This document shows, piece after piece, positions 1-9,878 of a DNA stretch of 64,000 nt. Source of the DNA: Parasulfuritortus sp036391875 (GTDB lineage Bacteria > Pseudomonadota > Gammaproteobacteria > Burkholderiales > Thiobacillaceae). A program made the position numbers and the translations under genes. The notes beneath the pieces are model-generated. The model saw nothing but the letters and a program-made list of their open reading frames with translations. It made no database searches and was not told the origin of the DNA. The DNA lies in NCBI GenBank assembly GCA_036391875.1, contig DASVZA010000016.1:62001-126000 (forward strand). Direction: 5' to 3'. Position 1 is the stretch's first letter. Every line of letters starts with the position of its first letter.

Positions 1-57
1 GCGTCAACCCTCGCCGGTTTTCAAGACCGGTGCATTCAACCGCTCTGCCACACCTCC
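1..57 (-). tRNA. tRNA-Ser (UGA), 3' part cut by the window edge
   Basis: Read on the minus strand, the segment begins GGAGGTGTGGCAGAGCGG and contains the anticodon arm ACCGGTCTTGAAAACCGG, with a perfect 5-bp stem around the loop CTTGAAA. The anticodon is TGA, so the tRNA decodes UCA-type serine codons. The D arm is typical of class II serine tRNAs. The long variable arm begins at the edge (GCGAGGGTTGACGC), and the T arm and acceptor 3' strand lie outside the window. The 5' end is placed at 57 by the GGAGGTG acceptor strand. Confidence 0.9.
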
Positions 58-393
58 GGTGGCGCGATTCTACCTTCGAATCGCCGCCCAGCACAGCTTT
101 GCCGGGCTCATCCGGGGAACGGTATTAGCCCACCGGCATACGGTTCGGGCATGGCAGAGCCCACCCTTAGCCGCTATCATGCCTTCATACCAACTCGGAC
201 CGGACGCTCCATGAACCCGGCACGAGCATATGGAGTGTTGAGAGGCGGTCATGTCCCCCATACCGAGTGAAATCCACAAACGCAACAACACTCAGCGTCC
301 TGCGTTCGGTTTCGGAGGAATTGCACGACGTTCGACCGATCTGGCCACTCTCCTGAACCCGGTCCGGCCTGTCTCGAACGGGGCATCGGCATC
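58..393. other. Intergenic region, no gene recognised
   Basis: This 336-base stretch separates the minus-strand tRNA-Ser from the plus-strand hemerythrin-kinase gene, so it should hold two divergent promoters. I see no convincing -35/-10 pair, no ribosomal or tRNA-like fold and no open frame with a credible start. A GGAGGAATT sequence near 316 looks like a Shine-Dalgarno but is followed by no long frame. The kinase start at 394 has only a weak purine stretch (GGGGCATC) in front of it. Confidence 0.5.
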
Positions 394-2042
394 ATGACCT
401 TCATGACCTGGAGCAACGACCTGGCCACGGGGATCGATATTGTCGACCGGCAGCACCTCGGCCTGCTGGACATGATCAACTCGGCTGCCCGGCTGATGCT
501 CGAAACCACCGAGCGGCAGGAAGCCGAAATCGGCCGGTTGTTCGACGCCCTGTTGGACTACGCCGCCCTCCATTTCCACACCGAAGAGGACATGATGCAG
601 GCACTCGGCATCGACAGCCGCGTCCTCGAGCACCATCGCCGTACCCACGCCAGCTTCGTCGAAAAGATTGGCGATATGGCGAATAAATTCCGGTCCGGCA
701 CCCTGCCCGGGGAAGACCTGCTCGGCTACCTGGCCGGCTGGCTGCTGTTCCATACCCTCGGCGAAGATCAAACCATGGCTCGCCAGGTCCGCGCCATCGA
801 CGCCGGCCTGCCGCCCCAGCAGGCCTATCAGGAGGCGGGAGGCGCCCGCCTGGAACCCGACCAAGGCGCCTTGGCTCGCAGCATGGTCAGGCTGTACACC
901 CAGCTGTCGGGACAGATACGGCAACTCGGCCAGCATGGCCAACAGCTCGAAGGACTGGTCCACGAACGGACCGCACATCTCAACGCGATGGCCCACGACC
1001 TGGCCAAGGCCCGCGACGCGGCCGAAACGGCCAACCGGGCCAAAAGCCGGTTTCTGGGCGCCATCAGCCATGAACTGAGAACACCGATGAACGCCCTGTT
1101 CGGTTTCTCCCATGTCCTGCAAAACGCCGAGCTGCCGGCCAAGCAGGCGGAACTGGCCGGCAAGATCGCCGATGCCTCGGAGCATTTGCACAAGCTGATC
1201 AACGACATCATCGACTATGCCCGCATCGATACAGGAACCGACTCGCCGCAAACCATCTCCTTCTCGCTCTGGGAGTGCATCGACGAGGCGTGTTCCGCCG
1301 CCTTCGCGACCGCCCGCCGCAAGGGGATCGCCTGCCGCCTGGAGATGGACCCCGATCTGCCGGTCCAATTCAAGGGCGATGCCCAACGCATCGTGTCGAT
1401 CCTCAGGCAGTTCGCCGACAATGCCGCCAAGTTCACCGAACGCGGCATCATCATTGCCAAGGCCCGCCGGCGAGCCTCGGCCGCAGATCAGGTGCTGGTG
1501 CGGCTGGCCATACAGGACACCGGCATCGGCATCCCGCCGGAACAACAAGCCCGCCTGTTCCAGGCCTTCCAGCAACTCGACGACAGTCCGACCCGGAAAT
1601 ATGCCGGCATCGGCCTGGGCCTGGCCTTCGCCCAACACCTTGCCCAGGAGATTGGTGGCGAGGTCGGCGTGCAGAGCCTGCCCGGCAAAGGCAGCCTGTT
1701 CTGGCTGGATGTCCGGCTGGCCGGCGAGACGGACAGCGCCCCGGTCGCCCCACCGCGACCGGCATCGGTCGTCGATTCAGTGGAAACGACGTCGCTCGCC
1801 ATAAGCCACCCCGCGGCGGATGAGAAAAAAGCCGGCATGCTGGCCCGCGTCCGCGAATTGCTGCAGCAGGGGGATACCCGGGTGGCCGAATTTTTCGAGA
1901 CGGCCGCTCCACACCTGGAAACGCTGCTGGGCAGCCATTACGAAGAAGTCGCCAGACAGATCGCTGCTTTCGAATATGATCGTGCCCTGGCGACGCTCGA
2001 TGAATTCGAACCAGGGCAAGCAAACGACTCGGAGGCGCAACG

Positions 2043-2046
<4 letters not shown>
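394..2046 (+). CDS. Bacteriohemerythrin-histidine kinase fusion (oxygen/redox sensor kinase)
   Basis: A 550-residue cytoplasmic sensor kinase with no membrane segment. Residues 5-135 form a bacteriohemerythrin domain that keeps all seven di-iron ligands expected of the family: H21, H60, E64, H81, H85, H120 and D125. A linker predicted as coiled coil (about 160-215) leads to a HisKA domain with the phospho-acceptor in the motif SHELRTP (H226). The HATPase domain (about 330-450) has the N box DNAAKF, the G1 box DTGIGIPP and the G2 box GIGLGLA. The final 100 residues are a low-similarity tail. Hemerythrin domains bind O2 reversibly, so input by O2 or redox state is inferred. The stop overlaps the next start (ATGA), so it is probably translationally coupled to the REC-HD-GYP protein, its likely partner. 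A second in-frame ATG four codons downstream is possible. Confidence 0.9.
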
Positions 2047-3314
<1,268 letters not shown>

Positions 3315-3338
3315 CGCACCGCAGGCAAACCGTCACGA

Positions 3339-3368
3339 CGGCCTAGGTGCGCGCCACGCCCTAGGCCG
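3339..3368. terminator. Inverted repeat between convergent genes, possible bidirectional terminator
   Basis: CGGCCTAGG and CCTAGGCCG form a perfect 9-bp inverted repeat around a 12-base loop. It lies between the stop at 3314 on the plus strand and the pabB stop on the minus strand, and its right arm overlaps the pabB stop codon. No U-run follows on either strand, so it is at best a non-canonical terminator or mRNA 3'-end stabiliser. Confidence 0.4.
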
Positions 3369-4728
3369 GCATGTCGCCCGGCGCTCCGAGCAGTTCGAGC
3401 AGCGGCGCCGCCTTGTCCAGGCACTCCTGATATTCCTGCCCTCCGACCGAATCGGCGACGATGCCGCCGCCGACGCCGAAGCTGATCTCGTCCCCCATGC
3501 CGACCAGGGTCCGGATGGCGATGTTGGTGTCCATGTCGCCGCTGAAGCCGATGTAGCCGATGGCGCCGCAATAGACGCCGCGCGGTGCCGGCTCCAGTTC
3601 CTCGATGATCGCCATGGCCCGTCGCTTGGGTGCACCGGTGATCGAGCCGCCCGGGAAGGTCGCCCGCAGCAGGTCGAGCGCGTCGCTGCCCGGATCGAGT
3701 TCGCCGCTCACGGTGCTGACCAGATGATGGACCTTGGCGAAGCTCTCCACGGCGAACAGGTCGGGGGTGTGCACCGACCCCGTCCGGCAGACCTTGCCCA
3801 GATCGTTGCGCAGCAAGTCGACGATCATCAGGTTCTCGGCCCGGTCCTTGGTGCTGGCCGCCAGTTCGGCCGCCAGCTCCCGGTCGCGGACAAGGTCCGG
3901 ACTGCGCGGCCGGGTACCCTTGATCGGCCGCGTCGTCGCCTGCCGGCCGCGCAACTCGACGAAGCGCTCGGGCGAACTGGACAGAATCTGGATACCGGAC
4001 GGATTGAGGTAGGCCGAAAACGGCGCCGGATTGAGCCGGCGCAATGCCCGATACACAGCCCAGCGCTCGCCCACCACTTCGGCGGCATAGCGCTGGGTCA
4101 GATTCACCTGGTAACAGTCGCCCGCCTCGATGTAGGCCTTCACCCGATCGAAGGCCGCCTGATAGCCACCCCGGGAGAAATTCGACACCGCCCTCCGCCG
4201 GACCTGGAAAGCATCGTCGACAGCCGGCTGCGGCCTGGAAAACAGCTCGACCAGGGCATCCCAATCGCGCGCCGTCCGGGCATCCCGGCCGGCCCCGACC
4301 AGCACGGTGTCCTGCGTCGCGTGATCGACCACCACCGCCCAGTCGTACAGTCCCATGGCCATCTCGGGCACATCGCTCCGCGGCCCGGCGGGCAGGTCGC
4401 CCCAGTTCCTGGCCAGGTCGTAGGCGAGATAGCCGATCGCCCCGCCGGCAAAGGGCAGCGACGCCGGCAAGAGTTCGGTCCGGCCCAGTTCGGCACGCAG
4501 CAGCGAGAGCGGCTCGCCGCGTTCGACCCTGACCCCGGCGGCGGTCCTGATTTCGGTCTGACCGGCCCGGGTCACCAGCGTCGCATACGGCCGCGCCGCC
4601 AGGATGTCCCAGCGTCCGCTCCGGATCGCCGGCCGGCCGCTGTCCAGGAAGACCGACCACGGCTCGCGGGCCACGGCTTCGAACAGGGCGGAGCTATCCG
4701 GGTGATGAGGCAGCCGGGCAATGCGCAT
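3361..4728 (-). CDS. pabB: Aminodeoxychorismate synthase component I
   Basis: 455 residues of the chorismate-binding family. It makes 4-amino-4-deoxychorismate from chorismate with ammonia supplied by the PabA glutaminase, on the way to p-aminobenzoate and folate. The N-terminal part (about 1-130) is the variable anthranilate-synthase-I-type domain. The chorismate-binding core has PIKGTRPR (the PabB-type lysine motif), DLLRNDLG, PGGSITGAPK and GDMDTNIAIRT. The PIKGT motif and the absence of a TrpG/TrpD neighbour favour PabB over TrpE. The start ATG is preceded by little Shine-Dalgarno signal. The gene stands alone on the minus strand, convergent with the HD-GYP gene. No pabA or pabC is present in the window. 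Confidence 0.9.
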   Translation of the reverse strand: MRIARLPHHPDSSALFEAVAREPWSVFLDSGRPAIRSGRWDILAARPYATLVTRAGQTEIRTAAGVRVERGEPLSLLRAELGRTELLPASLPFAGGAIGYLAYDLARNWGDLPAGPRSDVPEMAMGLYDWAVVVDHATQDTVLVGAGRDARTARDWDALVELFSRPQPAVDDAFQVRRRAVSNFSRGGYQAAFDRVKAYIEAGDCYQVNLTQRYAAEVVGERWAVYRALRRLNPAPFSAYLNPSGIQILSSSPERFVELRGRQATTRPIKGTRPRSPDLVRDRELAAELAASTKDRAENLMIVDLLRNDLGKVCRTGSVHTPDLFAVESFAKVHHLVSTVSGELDPGSDALDLLRATFPGGSITGAPKRRAMAIIEELEPAPRGVYCGAIGYIGFSGDMDTNIAIRTLVGMGDEISFGVGGGIVADSVGGQEYQECLDKAAPLLELLGAPGDMPA

Positions 4729-4784
4729 CGATCGGTCGTTTCCGAAAAAGGTGCGACATCATACAAGCCCCCCCGGGCTGCGGC

Positions 4785-5558
4785 TTATTTGGCGACGGCG
4801 CCGAACACCTTCTTGAGCAGATCGGTGGTGCGGGCGACCGGATTGGTCCGGATCGCCTTCTCCTCGATGGCCAGCTTGGCGAACAGGCCGTCCAACGCCT
4901 TGTTGGTGACATAGCCGTCCAGATCGTTGGAATTGCCCAGCATGATGGCCAGCATGCCGCTCTTCGCCATCATGCGTTTGTAGGCCGAGGTGACGCCGGC
5001 CTTGTCGGTCGCCTCGGCCACGATCGGACGGAAGCGCTCGGTCAACTGGGCCTCGCTCTTCTTGCGGAAATACTGGGTGGCGGCGTCGTCCGGACCGGTG
5101 AGGATGGCCTTGGCGTCGTCCAGGGTCATGGACTTGATGGCGTCGGCGAAGATGCCGGCGGCCTGCGGCACCGCCTTTTCCGCGGCATGGTTCATGGTCG
5201 CCACGAATTCGTCGGCCAGCTTGTCCTGATGCAGGCTGCGCATCAGCTTTTCCACCTGGGCCAATTCGGCCGGCATGGGAATCCGGACGCTGGGGTCGTT
5301 CAGGAATCCGCCATTCTTGCCCAGTTGGGCGATTGCGTTCTTGACCCCCTTGGACAAGGCCTCCTTCAACCCCTGCGCCATCTCGGCCTGGCTCAAGTTG
5401 GACAGCGCCGGCTTGCCGGTTTCGGTCGCGGCCGGACTGCCGCCTGCCCCCAAACCGAGCTGTTTCAGCATGTCCTCCTTGAAGCCGGCCTGGGCATGGC
5501 CGACCAGCAGCAGAGTACTGGAGAGGACGAAGGCGAGGCGAGCGGCGATTCGGTTCAT
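4785..5558 (-). CDS. DUF4197 family exported protein
   Basis: 258 residues from the ATG at 5558. This start gives a clear signal peptide (MNRIAARLAFVLSSTLLLVG then HAQA|G), whereas the longer in-frame extension upstream would bury it. The mature protein is mostly helical and contains the DUF4197 features GLKEALSKGVKNAI, DAIKSMTLDDAKAIL and a C-terminal LLKKVFG. The family is periplasmic with no established function. The gene lies 56 bases upstream of the pabB start on the same strand and 85 bases beyond the last pseudopilin gene, so it could share either transcript. The family call is good; the role is unknown. Confidence 0.8.
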   Translation of the reverse strand: MNRIAARLAFVLSSTLLLVGHAQAGFKEDMLKQLGLGAGGSPAATETGKPALSNLSQAEMAQGLKEALSKGVKNAIAQLGKNGGFLNDPSVRIPMPAELAQVEKLMRSLHQDKLADEFVATMNHAAEKAVPQAAGIFADAIKSMTLDDAKAILTGPDDAATQYFRKKSEAQLTERFRPIVAEATDKAGVTSAYKRMMAKSGMLAIMLGNSNDLDGYVTNKALDGLFAKLAIEEKAIRTNPVARTTDLLKKVFGAVAK

Positions 5559-5643
5559 GTTGTTGGACCCCGTTTGGTTGCGCAATACAACCATAGTATG
5601 TCGGAGACGGCCGTTCCGCCCGAAAACCGCGCAAAGGCAAACC

Positions 5644-6144
5644 TCAACGGGGCGCGTGAATCGCCGAGAACACCCAGTCCCGATAGCTCGTCGCCCCTTC
5701 GAAGTCCTTGTCCGCAATGGGAAAACCCGCCGTCTTCAGCGGCTTCGCCTTGGACAGGCTGTAGACGCCGGTGATGCCCCCGGCCGCATCGGTCACCAGG
5801 CCCCACTGCTTGCGCCCGGTGACCGGATCGGGATAGGGCCTGCGCAGGTAGCGGACGGTATTCGCGAAGCGCGGATCGGCCAGCAGATCGGCCAGGCTGC
5901 GCGGATAGCGGGCCTGCCCCTGGGGCGAGGCAAGCCGGAAGGCGGCGATCGCCTGCCGGTACTGGTCGCCGACGAAGAGCAGTTGCTGTTCCCGCTCGCG
6001 CGCCGCCAGGGTATGCCACTCGGTGCCCAGCGCCGCCATGCCGATGCCCAGCGCCACGACGAAGAACAGCGCCCAGAGCAGCGTGAAGCCGCCCTGCTTC
6101 GCCCGGCCGGGATTGCCCGTCTCGCGTCCGGCCATCACGCTCAC
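5644..6144 (-). CDS. Minor pseudopilin lacking Glu5 (GspK/tip-like)
   Basis: 166 residues, GTG start overlapping the previous stop (GTGA). A short basic leader ends in KQGG and is followed by FTLLWALFFVVALGIGMAAL, a typical type III (prepilin) transmembrane helix. The glutamate at position +5 that helps major pilins assemble is replaced by Trp. Among T2SS pseudopilins, loss of Glu5 is characteristic of GspK, the tip subunit, so a tip or initiator role is inferred. The rest resembles the two upstream pseudopilins: a periplasmic helix with YRQAIAAFR and a C-terminal domain containing VYSLS. It is the last gene of the secretion operon. An internal start at MAGRE (6135) is possible. Confidence 0.75.
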   Translation of the reverse strand: MSVMAGRETGNPGRAKQGGFTLLWALFFVVALGIGMAALGTEWHTLAAREREQQLLFVGDQYRQAIAAFRLASPQGQARYPRSLADLLADPRFANTVRYLRRPYPDPVTGRKQWGLVTDAAGGITGVYSLSKAKPLKTAGFPIADKDFEGATSYRDWVFSAIHAPR

Positions 6145-6506
6145 CAGGTTGCGTAGGCGGTGCCGTCCAGGCCATCGCCCTGGGCACCGCTGTGCAGGTC
6201 GTAGACCCCATCACCGCCATTGGGCGGCGGCACCAGCAGCCAGGTATCGGTCCGGTCGGTGATCGGGTCGAGCGGCAGGCTGCGCAGATAACGATGGCCG
6301 ACCAGGGTCTGCAGATCGGCCGGCCAGCCGTCGGTATCGGCGTGGAACTTGTCGATGGCGTCGCGCACCGTGGCTAGATCCTCGCGCAGCACCGTCTCCC
6401 GGGTCCGTTCGACATGCTGGTAATAACGCGGCGTGGCGATGGTCAGCAGCAGGGCGATGATCGCCATGACGACCAGCAGCTCGATCAGGGTGAAGCCGTT
6501 CTTCAT
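6141..6506 (-). CDS. Pseudopilin (GspG/GspH-like)
   Basis: 121 residues. The leader is only four residues (MKNG), cleaved before FTLIELLVVMAIIALLLTIA, with Glu5 present. The C-terminal motif GVYDLHSGAQGDGLDG matches the equivalent part of the next upstream pseudopilin (DVFDVYSRSEAIGLDG), so the two are tandem paralogues. It would be processed by a prepilin peptidase and built into the periplasmic pseudopilus. No such peptidase is encoded in this operon; TadV in the Tad locus is a different subfamily. It overlaps the following gene by four bases and sits three bases after the previous one. Confidence 0.85.
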   Translation of the reverse strand: MKNGFTLIELLVVMAIIALLLTIATPRYYQHVERTRETVLREDLATVRDAIDKFHADTDGWPADLQTLVGHRYLRSLPLDPITDRTDTWLLVPPPNGGDGVYDLHSGAQGDGLDGTAYATW

Positions 6507-6509
6507 CGG

Positions 6510-6983
6510 CTACCACTCCCGGTAAGGCACGCCGTCGAGGCCGATCGCCTCGGAACGCGAATAGACGTCGAAGACATCGTCCCCCTCCGCCGGGGCGTCG
6601 TACGGACTCTCGTAGCTGCGCTTGCCCCAGCTCTCGGCCGGTGTGGCGGCTGGATCCGGATTCATCGGATCCCGGGGCAGGCGGCGCAGGAAATAGATCG
6701 GCGCGTTGTCCGGCCTGGTGATGTCCGGCACGCCCTTCACCAGGCTGTCCAGGCTGGGCGGATAGCCCGAGCCATCGGCCGGCGAGTCGATGCGCTTGTC
6801 GAGCACCGCCCGGTGGTAGGCATCGATCGCGCCGCGGATTTCGCGCAGGGCGGTGCGCAGTTCGGCCTCCTTCTGCCGCTGGACGGTCGTCTCCAGCAGC
6901 GGCACCGCCATCGCGGCGAGCAGGCCGACGATCGCCACCGTGACGACCAGTTCGATCAGCGTGAAGCCGCCTGTCCGGTTCAT
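6510..6983 (-). CDS. Pseudopilin (GspG-like)
   Basis: 157 residues. The leader MNRTGG precedes FTLIELVVTVAIVGLLAAMA, with Glu5 present. After a long amphipathic helix (residues about 30-60) the globular part contains PPSLDSLV, a proline/aspartate-rich loop (about 85-110) and a C-terminal DDVFDVYSRSEAIGLDG motif that recalls the calcium-binding loop of GspG. It overlaps the secretin stop by four bases (ATGA). Together with the next two genes it forms a three-pseudopilin block downstream of the secretin, separate from the gspG gene at the operon head. Confidence 0.85.
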   Translation of the reverse strand: MNRTGGFTLIELVVTVAIVGLLAAMAVPLLETTVQRQKEAELRTALREIRGAIDAYHRAVLDKRIDSPADGSGYPPSLDSLVKGVPDITRPDNAPIYFLRRLPRDPMNPDPAATPAESWGKRSYESPYDAPAEGDDVFDVYSRSEAIGLDGVPYREW

Positions 6984-8884
6984 GGCGAACCTGCAGGCTG
7001 CGTTTCCGGCGCCGGCTGCGTCGCGGGGGCGACCGGCGCGGCCAGGCTGCCCGGGATCGGCGCGGTCCGCTCGATCATCGGCCCCAGCACGCGGGGCGTG
7101 GCCGAGGGCACGTCGTCCGTCCCGACGAAGAACTCCGACTTGGCCAGCGAGGGACGCTCGACGTTGCGCAGCACGTGGGGCGTGATGAGCAGGACGATCT
7201 CGGTCTTCTTCTTGCTGTCGTGGTGGTCCGCGAACAAGTGGCCGAGCAGCGGGATGTCGGCCAGGCCGGGCAGCTTGCTCATGTTCTTGCGGTCCTCGTC
7301 GGAGATCAGGCCGGCCAGCACCTGGGTCTCGCCGTCCTTGAGCTGGAGCATGGTGTTGGCGTTGCGGTTGCCCAGCTGGTAGGTGACGGTGCCGTTCGCG
7401 CTCTGGATCTGCTGGGCGATGTCGGACACCTCCAGCTCCACCTTCATGTCCACCTCGCCGTCCAGGTGGACCCGGGGCTGCACCTCGAACTTGAGGCCGA
7501 CGTCGAGATAGGACACCGACTCCGAGGTCACCCCGGTGGCGGTCACGTTCGAGGTGATGACCGGCACCTTGTCGCCGATGTGGATGGTGGCCTTCTGCAT
7601 GTTGCGGACCCGGATGCGAGGGTTGGCGAGGATGTTGACGTCGCCGTCGGTGGCCCCGAAGTTGACCGTCGGCGTCGGGCTGATGCCGATCGAGCTGCCG
7701 TTGAGGTGGGCCAGCATGTCCAGCGTCTGGGGCACGTTGATGTACTGCGCGCTGGTCGCGATGGTGCCGCCGGCGGCATTGATGGTCTGGTTCTGCTCGA
7801 GTATCTGGTTCAGCACCGAGAACTGGTTCGGCCACTGGACGCCGAGATCGAGCAGCTTCGAGCGGCTGACCTCGAGGACCTCGACGTCCAGCATCACCTC
7901 CGGATCGGGCTGGTCGGCGACGTCGATCAGCTTCCTGACCACCTCGACCGCCTGCGGTGAAGCCCGGACGAACAGGATGTTGCGCGTCTCGTCGACGTAT
8001 AGATCGTTGTTCTTGGTCATGGTCCGGACCATGTTCATGGCGTTCTTGGCGTCGAGGTTGGTCAGGAAGAAGGCGCGCACCACCTGCTCCTGATACTCCT
8101 TCCGCTTGGCGGGCTGGTCCGGGTAGATGAGGATGGTCTTGCCGTTGAGCACCTTCTTGGCGAGCTGGCCGGAAGTCAGCAGCAGGTCGAGCACATCCGA
8201 GATCGGGATCTCGTGGGCCACCACCGTGACCATCTGGTCGGGACGGACATCGCGGTCGAAGACGAAATTGACCCCGGTCTGGCGCGCCAGCACGTCGCAG
8301 ATCGCGCGCACCGGTGTGGACCTGAATTCCACGCTCACCCGTTTCTGGAACTCGGGTCCCAGATGGGGCATCTCGCCCCCCTGCGGCATGCCCTCGCGTT
8401 CGTCGACGACCTTCAGCAGCGCCCTCGCCTCGCCGTTCCCCGGCGACTGGACCAGCACCCGGCGCAGCAAGGTGCGCGCACCGTCCAGGTCGTTCTTGGC
8501 GACGGCGGTCCGGGCCTCGTTCACCAGCGCGGTATCGCGCCGGGCGACATCGATCGCCGCCAACCCGGCCAGGGCCCGGGCATCCTCGGGATGCAGCTCG
8601 AGCATCTCACGGTAGCGGCCCGCCGCGTCGTCAGCCTTGCCTTGCCGGATGGCGAGGCCGGCCTGGGCATTGAGCCGGTCGAGTTCCGCATCCAGGGCCC
8701 GGTAGTAGGCCGCCCGGTACTGGAGGTTGTCGGGATTCGACTTCATCGCCCGGCTGAACTGGTCCAGCCCTTGCCGGGTCTTTCCCTCCTGGATCAGGCG
8801 CTCGCCGTCCCGATAGGTGTTGTCGGTCGCGCAGCCGGAGACGAAAACCGCCGCCAGCGTGAGCAGGAGTAGCCGATGTTTCAT
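6980..8884 (-). CDS. gspD: Outer-membrane secretin (GspD/PilQ-like) with N-terminal TPR-like region
   Basis: 634 residues from the ATG at 8884. A lipoprotein signal (LLTLAAVFVSGC) anchors it in the outer membrane. Residues about 25-130 are TPR-like helices (RDGERLIQEGK, ALAGLAAIDVA). They are followed by an N0/STN-type domain (VSVEFRSTPVRAICDVLARQ), an N1-type domain with repeated beta-alpha units, and the secretin barrel with VPVITSNVTATG, LDVGLKFEVQPRV, GETQVLAGLI and the C-terminal TEIVLLITPHVLR. It forms the gated outer-membrane channel of the secretion machine. The N-terminal TPR fused to a secretin is unlike textbook GspD and is typical of atypical T2SS/Msh-like loci. It overlaps its neighbours on both sides by four bases. 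Confidence 0.9.
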   Translation of the reverse strand: MKHRLLLLTLAAVFVSGCATDNTYRDGERLIQEGKTRQGLDQFSRAMKSNPDNLQYRAAYYRALDAELDRLNAQAGLAIRQGKADDAAGRYREMLELHPEDARALAGLAAIDVARRDTALVNEARTAVAKNDLDGARTLLRRVLVQSPGNGEARALLKVVDEREGMPQGGEMPHLGPEFQKRVSVEFRSTPVRAICDVLARQTGVNFVFDRDVRPDQMVTVVAHEIPISDVLDLLLTSGQLAKKVLNGKTILIYPDQPAKRKEYQEQVVRAFFLTNLDAKNAMNMVRTMTKNNDLYVDETRNILFVRASPQAVEVVRKLIDVADQPDPEVMLDVEVLEVSRSKLLDLGVQWPNQFSVLNQILEQNQTINAAGGTIATSAQYINVPQTLDMLAHLNGSSIGISPTPTVNFGATDGDVNILANPRIRVRNMQKATIHIGDKVPVITSNVTATGVTSESVSYLDVGLKFEVQPRVHLDGEVDMKVELEVSDIAQQIQSANGTVTYQLGNRNANTMLQLKDGETQVLAGLISDEDRKNMSKLPGLADIPLLGHLFADHHDSKKKTEIVLLITPHVLRNVERPSLAKSEFFVGTDDVPSATPRVLGPMIERTAPIPGSLAAPVAPATQPAPETQPAGSP

Positions 8885-9357
8885 GGCGATAGCCTCATCG
8901 TTCGTTGCATGTTCATTGGCAGATAGGAGAAGACGAGCTGGTCGGGCCCGGCCGTGTCCAGGCGCCAGGGGCCATTCTGGCCGCCGAGATGCAGACCGAA
9001 CTCGCCGCCGCCCTGGCTGAAGAAATAGGTTTGCCGGCCGCCTTCCTGCCAGGCGCCGAGGTAGGTGAACGGCAATGGCGGCGGGCTGGGCGGGGGTGGC
9101 GGCGCGGCCGGTGGCGGGGGCGGCGGCGGCGGACGCCAGCTCTGCACGGGAAACGGATTGGCGTCGGCCAGCCCGCGTACCGGCAGGGCTGCCGACGCCA
9201 CGAGCCCCGGCCGCGGCTGCCCGGCATGGGCGGCCTTCGGCGCCCTCACGGCTGCCACATCGGCCACGGCCGGCCCGCCCTCGTCCTGCGAAACGTGCCA
9301 GACCAGGAACAGGGTCGCCGCGAGCGCGGCGAAGATGAGCACGCGCCTGCGGTTCAC
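8881..9357 (-). CDS. PilP/GspC-like inner-membrane protein with polyproline linker
   Basis: 158 residues, GTG start overlapping the upstream stop (GTGA). One N-terminal transmembrane segment (about 5-22) is followed by a periplasmic linker, the motif LADANPFPVQSW, and then runs of eight, five and three prolines (about 80-100). A small C-terminal beta domain (PFTYLGAWQEGGRQTYFF onward) resembles the PilP/GspC homology region that contacts the secretin. Similar proteins carry the odd automatic label 'secretion system X translation initiation factor', which I think reflects the proline-rich repeat and not a function (this is recall, not checked). The position just before the secretin gene fits PilP/GspC. 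The proline runs would need EF-P during translation. Confidence 0.7.
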   Translation of the reverse strand: MNRRRVLIFAALAATLFLVWHVSQDEGGPAVADVAAVRAPKAAHAGQPRPGLVASAALPVRGLADANPFPVQSWRPPPPPPPPAAPPPPPSPPPLPFTYLGAWQEGGRQTYFFSQGGGEFGLHLGGQNGPWRLDTAGPDQLVFSYLPMNMQRTMRLSP

Positions 9358-9878
9358 GGCTTCCTCTCGAGGAACAGGGTGACGTGCACCTCGGCCTTGA
9401 GCGTGTCGTCCTCGACCGAATCGCGCGACAGCTTGAGGCTGTCGAGGGCCAGGGCCGGCTGCGCCAGGGCCTTGTCGAGGAAATCGCGGACCGCCGGGTA
9501 GGCGCCCTCGATCGGCAGCACGACCTGGTACTGGCCCAGGCCACTGTCCTTGGCGTAGACCAGATGGTAGCTGCCGTTGTGCAGCGTGAGCCCCGCCGCG
9601 CCGGCCGCCGCGAACAGGGCGGCGATGTTGTCCGGCACCTTGTCGGCCGGTTCGATCCGGCCCGACGCCGCCAAGCCGGAACGCCGGTCCTTGCCGGAGG
9701 CGCCGGCCCTGGCCGCGGCCGAGACCTGCGCCGCCAAGCCCCGGCTTTGGTCGTCGATCAGGCGCACGACCACGAACTGGCCGGCGAGCGCGGCGAGCAG
9801 CAGGACGACACCCAGCATGCCCGGCAGTCCGAGGCGGTCGAGCAGGAATGGCCCCCATTGCCGGACGACGCGGTTCAC
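9354..9878 (-). CDS. PilO/GspM-like inner-membrane protein
   Basis: 174 residues, GTG start overlapping the preceding stop. One N-terminal transmembrane helix (about 18-38, GMLGVVLLLAALAGQFVVVR) is followed by a helical periplasmic stretch. A ferredoxin-like C-terminal domain (about 80-174) contains the segment YQVVLPIEGAYPAVRDFLDKAL, typical of PilO proteins. PilO-type subunits join the PilN and PilP proteins in the inner-membrane alignment complex. Assignment rests on fold-level features and gene order, not on strong motifs. Confidence 0.7.
   Translation of the reverse strand: MNRVVRQWGPFLLDRLGLPGMLGVVLLLAALAGQFVVVRLIDDQSRGLAAQVSAAARAGASGKDRRSGLAASGRIEPADKVPDNIAALFAAAGAAGLTLHNGSYHLVYAKDSGLGQYQVVLPIEGAYPAVRDFLDKALAQPALALDSLKLSRDSVEDDTLKAEVHVTLFLERKP

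Noticed and set aside
292..1638. Long minus-strand open frame (about 448 codons) opposite the hemerythrin kinase
   Set aside because: It is the antisense shadow of a GC-rich gene with intact hemerythrin and kinase motifs. It has no family motif and its composition is typical of a reversed coding strand.
5559..5717. Longer start for the DUF4197 gene (159 bases more)
   Set aside because: It would bury a clear signal peptide in the middle of the protein.
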